From: Rhodocyclaceae bacterium UBA2271
GTDB taxonomy: Bacteria; Pseudomonadota; Gammaproteobacteria; Burkholderiales; Rhodocyclaceae
Length of the DNA: 7,389 bases
Reading direction: 5' to 3'
Assembly: GCA_002347405.1 (NCBI GenBank)
Contig: DDXB01000060.1
Coordinates: forward strand, 20,116 to 27,504
In this document: positions 5,599 through 7,389 of the stretch, piece by piece
Position numbering within the stretch: the stretch's first letter is position 1
How the letters are laid out: the number at the start of each line of letters is the position of its first letter
Notes under the pieces: model-generated
What the model saw: the letters and a program-made list of their open reading frames with translations, nothing else
What the model was told of the DNA's origin: nothing
The model's database searches: none
Position numbers and translations under genes: made by a program

Positions 5599-6915
5599 GT
5601 GACTAACACGCAATGGTTTTTGCTTGTGGGTGGACTGTTGCTCGCCAGGGGCTTGACGGCTTCGCTGCTCAAGCGCCTGCCGGTTACGCCCGCCATTGTC
5701 TATCTGGCGGTCGGACTGCTGGTTGGACCGACGATACTCAACGTATTTCACTTCAACCCGCTCAAGGAATCGGCGCTGCTGGAAGTACTGACCGAAGTGG
5801 CTGTGCTGATTTCGCTGTTTTCCGCCGGCATCAAAATGCCCGTGCCGTTCAGCTTCTCCCGCTGGCGCACCCCGCTGCTGCTGGCAACCTTATCGATGGC
5901 GGTCAGCGTCGGACTGGTCGCGGCTTTTGCCTATTATTTGCTCGGCCTGCCCCTGGGCGCGGGCGTCTTGCTGGGCGCGATCCTGGCGCCCACCGATCCG
6001 GTGCTGGCGACCGATGTGCAGATTCGCCATCCCGGCGACCGGGACCAGCTCCGCTTCACCTTGACCTGCGAAGCGGGCATGAACGACGGCAGCGCTTTTC
6101 CGTTTGTGATGTTGGGACTGGGATTGCTCGGGCTGCACGAGCTCGGTGAATTCGGCGTGCGCTGGATGCTGGTCGATGTGCTGTGGGCCACGCTGGGGGG
6201 CATCGCCATCGGGGTCGTGTCTGGCGCTGCCCTGGGCCATCTGGGGTGGAAACTGCGCAGCGCGCCCAACGCGCACACGCTGATGGATGACTTCCTCGGA
6301 CTGGGCCTGATCGGCGTGGTGTACGGCTTGAGCTTGCTGGTGGAGGCGTGGGGATTTTTGGCGGTATTTTTCGCTGCTGTCGCGCTGCGCCAGACCGAGC
6401 TCAAGCTTGCCGGTGCTGGTCAGGATTCCCCAAATCGGTCGCCACCCGACTCCGTCGAAACACTTGCCAAAAAGGCCTGCCCTGATAACGAACTGCCGCC
6501 GACCGTCAGCGGCGGGTCGCTGATATTCAAGGAACATCTGGAAAGGCTCTCGGAATTGATGCTCATCCTGCTGATCGGCGGCACGCTGTTTCTCGACTCA
6601 TGGAGCTGGCGGGCGGTGGGGTTTGCGCTGTTCCTGTTTATGGTGGCGCGCCCGCTCAGCGTCCTCGTCGGCCTGGCGGGCACGCGCACTTTATGGCCGA
6701 TACGCGGCATGGTCGGCTGGTTCGGGGTGCGCGGCATCGGTTCGCTGTACTACCTGATGTATGCCATTCAGCACGGGCTCCCCGAAGCGCTGGCCATGGA
6801 GCTTATTCAGTTGACGCTGATTGCGGTTACGCTTTCGATTCTCGTGCACGGCACCAGCGTCAAGCCGTTGATGAGTCGCTTTTGGCATTATCGCAAGCGC
6901 ATGCCAAAGCCCTGA
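5599..6915 (+). CDS. Cation/proton antiporter (Na+/H+ exchanger family, CPA1-like)
   Basis: A 438-residue inner-membrane protein with about a dozen hydrophobic segments, of the Na+/H+ exchanger family, which swaps Na+ or K+ for protons in pH and salt homeostasis. Diagnostic motifs are APTDPVLATD (T132-D133-P134, the unwound helix crossing) and CEAGMNDGSAFPF with N162-D163; the Asn-Asp pair is typical of electroneutral CPA1 (NhaP-like) members rather than the Asp-Asp of CPA2. WFGVRGIGSLYY (374-385) holds the conserved Arg378. An unusually long hydrophilic, Pro/Ser-rich loop (about 265-315) separates the two halves. There is no TrkA-N or other C-terminal regulatory domain, and the protein ends soon after the last helix. 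The start is GTG 5599: the frame is closed by TGA at 5563 and no ATG intervenes. It has only a weak ribosome binding site. Ion specificity cannot be read from sequence. Confidence 0.92.
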   Translation: MTNTQWFLLVGGLLLARGLTASLLKRLPVTPAIVYLAVGLLVGPTILNVFHFNPLKESALLEVLTEVAVLISLFSAGIKMPVPFSFSRWRTPLLLATLSMAVSVGLVAAFAYYLLGLPLGAGVLLGAILAPTDPVLATDVQIRHPGDRDQLRFTLTCEAGMNDGSAFPFVMLGLGLLGLHELGEFGVRWMLVDVLWATLGGIAIGVVSGAALGHLGWKLRSAPNAHTLMDDFLGLGLIGVVYGLSLLVEAWGFLAVFFAAVALRQTELKLAGAGQDSPNRSPPDSVETLAKKACPDNELPPTVSGGSLIFKEHLERLSELMLILLIGGTLFLDSWSWRAVGFALFLFMVARPLSVLVGLAGTRTLWPIRGMVGWFGVRGIGSLYYLMYAIQHGLPEALAMELIQLTLIAVTLSILVHGTSVKPLMSRFWHYRKRMPKP

Positions 6916-7003
6916 CGGTTCAGCGCCTGTTCCGGCTGAGCGGAATTGCCGCCGCAGTCAGCCTTCAACCCGGGTTCAATTCAAGCGTCGTTGCTGTCCC
7001 GCG

Positions 7004-7037
7004 CAAAAGTCGGCGCTGGCAAGACGGCGAGAGCGCC
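7004..7037 (-). terminator. Possible terminator for the minus-strand glucan-enzyme gene
   Basis: Read on the minus strand, GGCGCT and AGCGCC (plus-strand bases 7032-7037 and 7012-7017) form a 6-bp GC stem followed by GACTTTTG. The T-run is only four bases, so this is a weak intrinsic terminator at best, about 135 bp after the stop codon. Confidence 0.3.
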
Positions 7038-7066
7038 AGCCGGCAACCCCGGCTTTCGGCGCAGGC

Positions 7067-7089
7067 TAACTTCGGCAGGGCCGAAGTTA
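7067..7089. terminator. Strong palindrome, possible bidirectional terminator
   Basis: TAACTTCGGC (7067-7076) and GCCGAAGTTA (7080-7089) form a perfect 10-bp stem with a 3-base loop AGG. It lies between the convergent antiporter and glucan-enzyme genes, where a shared terminator is expected, and between the two repeat copies. It has no T-tract beyond the A/T at the stem base, so it may instead be part of the repeat element. A second small stem, AGCCGG/CCGGCT (7038-7043 with 7049-7054), lies just upstream. Confidence 0.5.
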
Positions 7090-7171
7090 AGCGCGTCAGC
7101 GCGGCCGGAACCAAAAGTCGGCGCTGGCGGGACGGCGCTAGCCGGCACGCCGTCAACTTGGGGACGGCGCT

Positions 7172-7389
7172 TCATTGCGCATGCACGCTTACTTCGACCG
7201 AATGTTCGCGATGGTCATCGACCAGGCTAACCGTCCGATCGCTTTGTTCGACGCCATCCAGCGTCACGCTCGCCACGCCGCACGCTACTGCATCGCCGCC
7301 GCGCGTTTGCGCGACGGCGATGTGATAAACGGTTTCCCGATAGCGGTAGTGGATCTTGAACGCCTGCCAGTCGGCCGGCAGGCAGGGAG
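7172..7389 (-). CDS. C-terminus of a GH94/NdvB-type (cyclic beta-glucan synthase-like) protein, 5' end outside window
   Basis: On the minus strand an open frame enters from the window edge (first full codon at 7387) and gives 71 residues ending at TGA 7174-7172. The segment LPADWQAFKIHYRYRETVYH, then VTLDGVEQ and VSLVDDHREHSVEV, matches my memory of the last beta-sandwich strands of glycosyltransferase-36/GH94 proteins, including cyclic beta-1,2-glucan synthases of the NdvB type. These large membrane-linked enzymes polymerise and cyclise or phosphorolyse beta-glucans that act in the periplasm in osmoadaptation and host interaction. Only the C-terminal tail is visible; neither the GT84 nor the catalytic GH94 part is in the window, so exact activity is not provable here. 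It is convergent with the antiporter gene. Confidence 0.7.
   Translation of the reverse strand, partial: PCLPADWQAFKIHYRYRETVYHIAVAQTRGGDAVACGVASVTLDGVEQSDRTVSLVDDHREHSVEVSVHAQ

Larger units (their letters stand above)
7004..7142. repeat. Two copies of a REP-like GC-rich hairpin repeat between convergent genes
   Basis: The 17-mer CAAAAGTCGGCGCTGGC occurs at 7004-7020 and 7112-7128, 108 bp apart. In both copies it is followed after two bases by GACGGCG and then by an AGCCGGCA block. Each copy folds: in the first, GCTGGC (7015-7020) pairs with GCCAGC (7035-7040); in the second, GCTGGC (7123-7128) pairs with GCTAGC (7137-7142) with one G-U pair. Such non-coding palindromic units between convergent genes resemble REP elements. 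I do not recognise the family. Confidence 0.7.

Noticed and set aside
5890..6537. Minus-strand reading frame of 215 codons within the antiporter gene
   Set aside because: It lies antisense to a well-supported membrane transporter and its composition (Gln/His/Arg-rich) is typical of antisense frames in GC-rich DNA.
7004..7142. CRISPR-like repeats
   Set aside because: Only two copies at 108-bp spacing with internal hairpins and no regular spacers; no cas genes.
6946..7230. Small forward ORF with repeated KVGAG-type peptides
   Set aside because: The peptide repeats are only the translation of the intergenic DNA repeat; the ORF also overlaps the minus-strand gene end.
6600..7325. Forward reading frame of 241 codons running from the antiporter into the intergenic repeats
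   Set aside because: It overlaps the antiporter out of frame, crosses the repeat hairpins and runs antisense to the glucan-enzyme tail; no recognisable protein.

Overview
The window is GC-rich and densely coded, with short gaps. Its gene families (outer-membrane-type lipoprotein, Crp/Fnr regulators of the class common in Betaproteobacteria, a crystallin/glycine-zipper envelope protein, a GH94-type glucan enzyme) suggest a Gram-negative proteobacterium, probably a betaproteobacterium. That assignment is inference; no rRNA or other taxonomic marker is present.

Layout: (1) 1-170, the 3' end of a forward gene encoding a Gln/Lys/Glu-rich coiled-coil tail built from a 96-bp repeat. (2) 171-472, a gap with hairpins. 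(3) 473-2819, a two-gene unit: a phospholipase D/cardiolipin-synthase-like lipoprotein with both HKD motifs, then an uncharacterised exported protein 37 bp downstream. (4) 2868-4524, two tandem, divergent Crp/Fnr paralogues. (5) 4723-5526, a secreted beta/gamma-crystallin protein with two Ca2+-binding motifs and a C-terminal glycine zipper. (6) 5599-6915, a CPA1-type cation/proton antiporter. (7) 6916-7171, a convergent intergenic region with two copies of a REP-like hairpin repeat and a strong palindrome. (8) 7172-7389, on the minus strand, the C-terminus of what looks like a GH94/NdvB-type cyclic beta-glucan synthase.

Taken together, the genes read as an envelope and stress-physiology neighbourhood: phospholipid processing, a periplasmic partner protein, a Ca2+-binding envelope protein, ion/pH homeostasis and periplasmic glucan metabolism, with two one-component regulators in the middle. 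No mobile element, CRISPR array, tRNA or rRNA was seen. I found no clearly new multi-gene system. The best candidates for a second look are the PLD lipoprotein with its unknown partner, the paired Crp/Fnr paralogues with different recognition helices, the double-site crystallin/glycine-zipper fusion, and the intergenic repeat.
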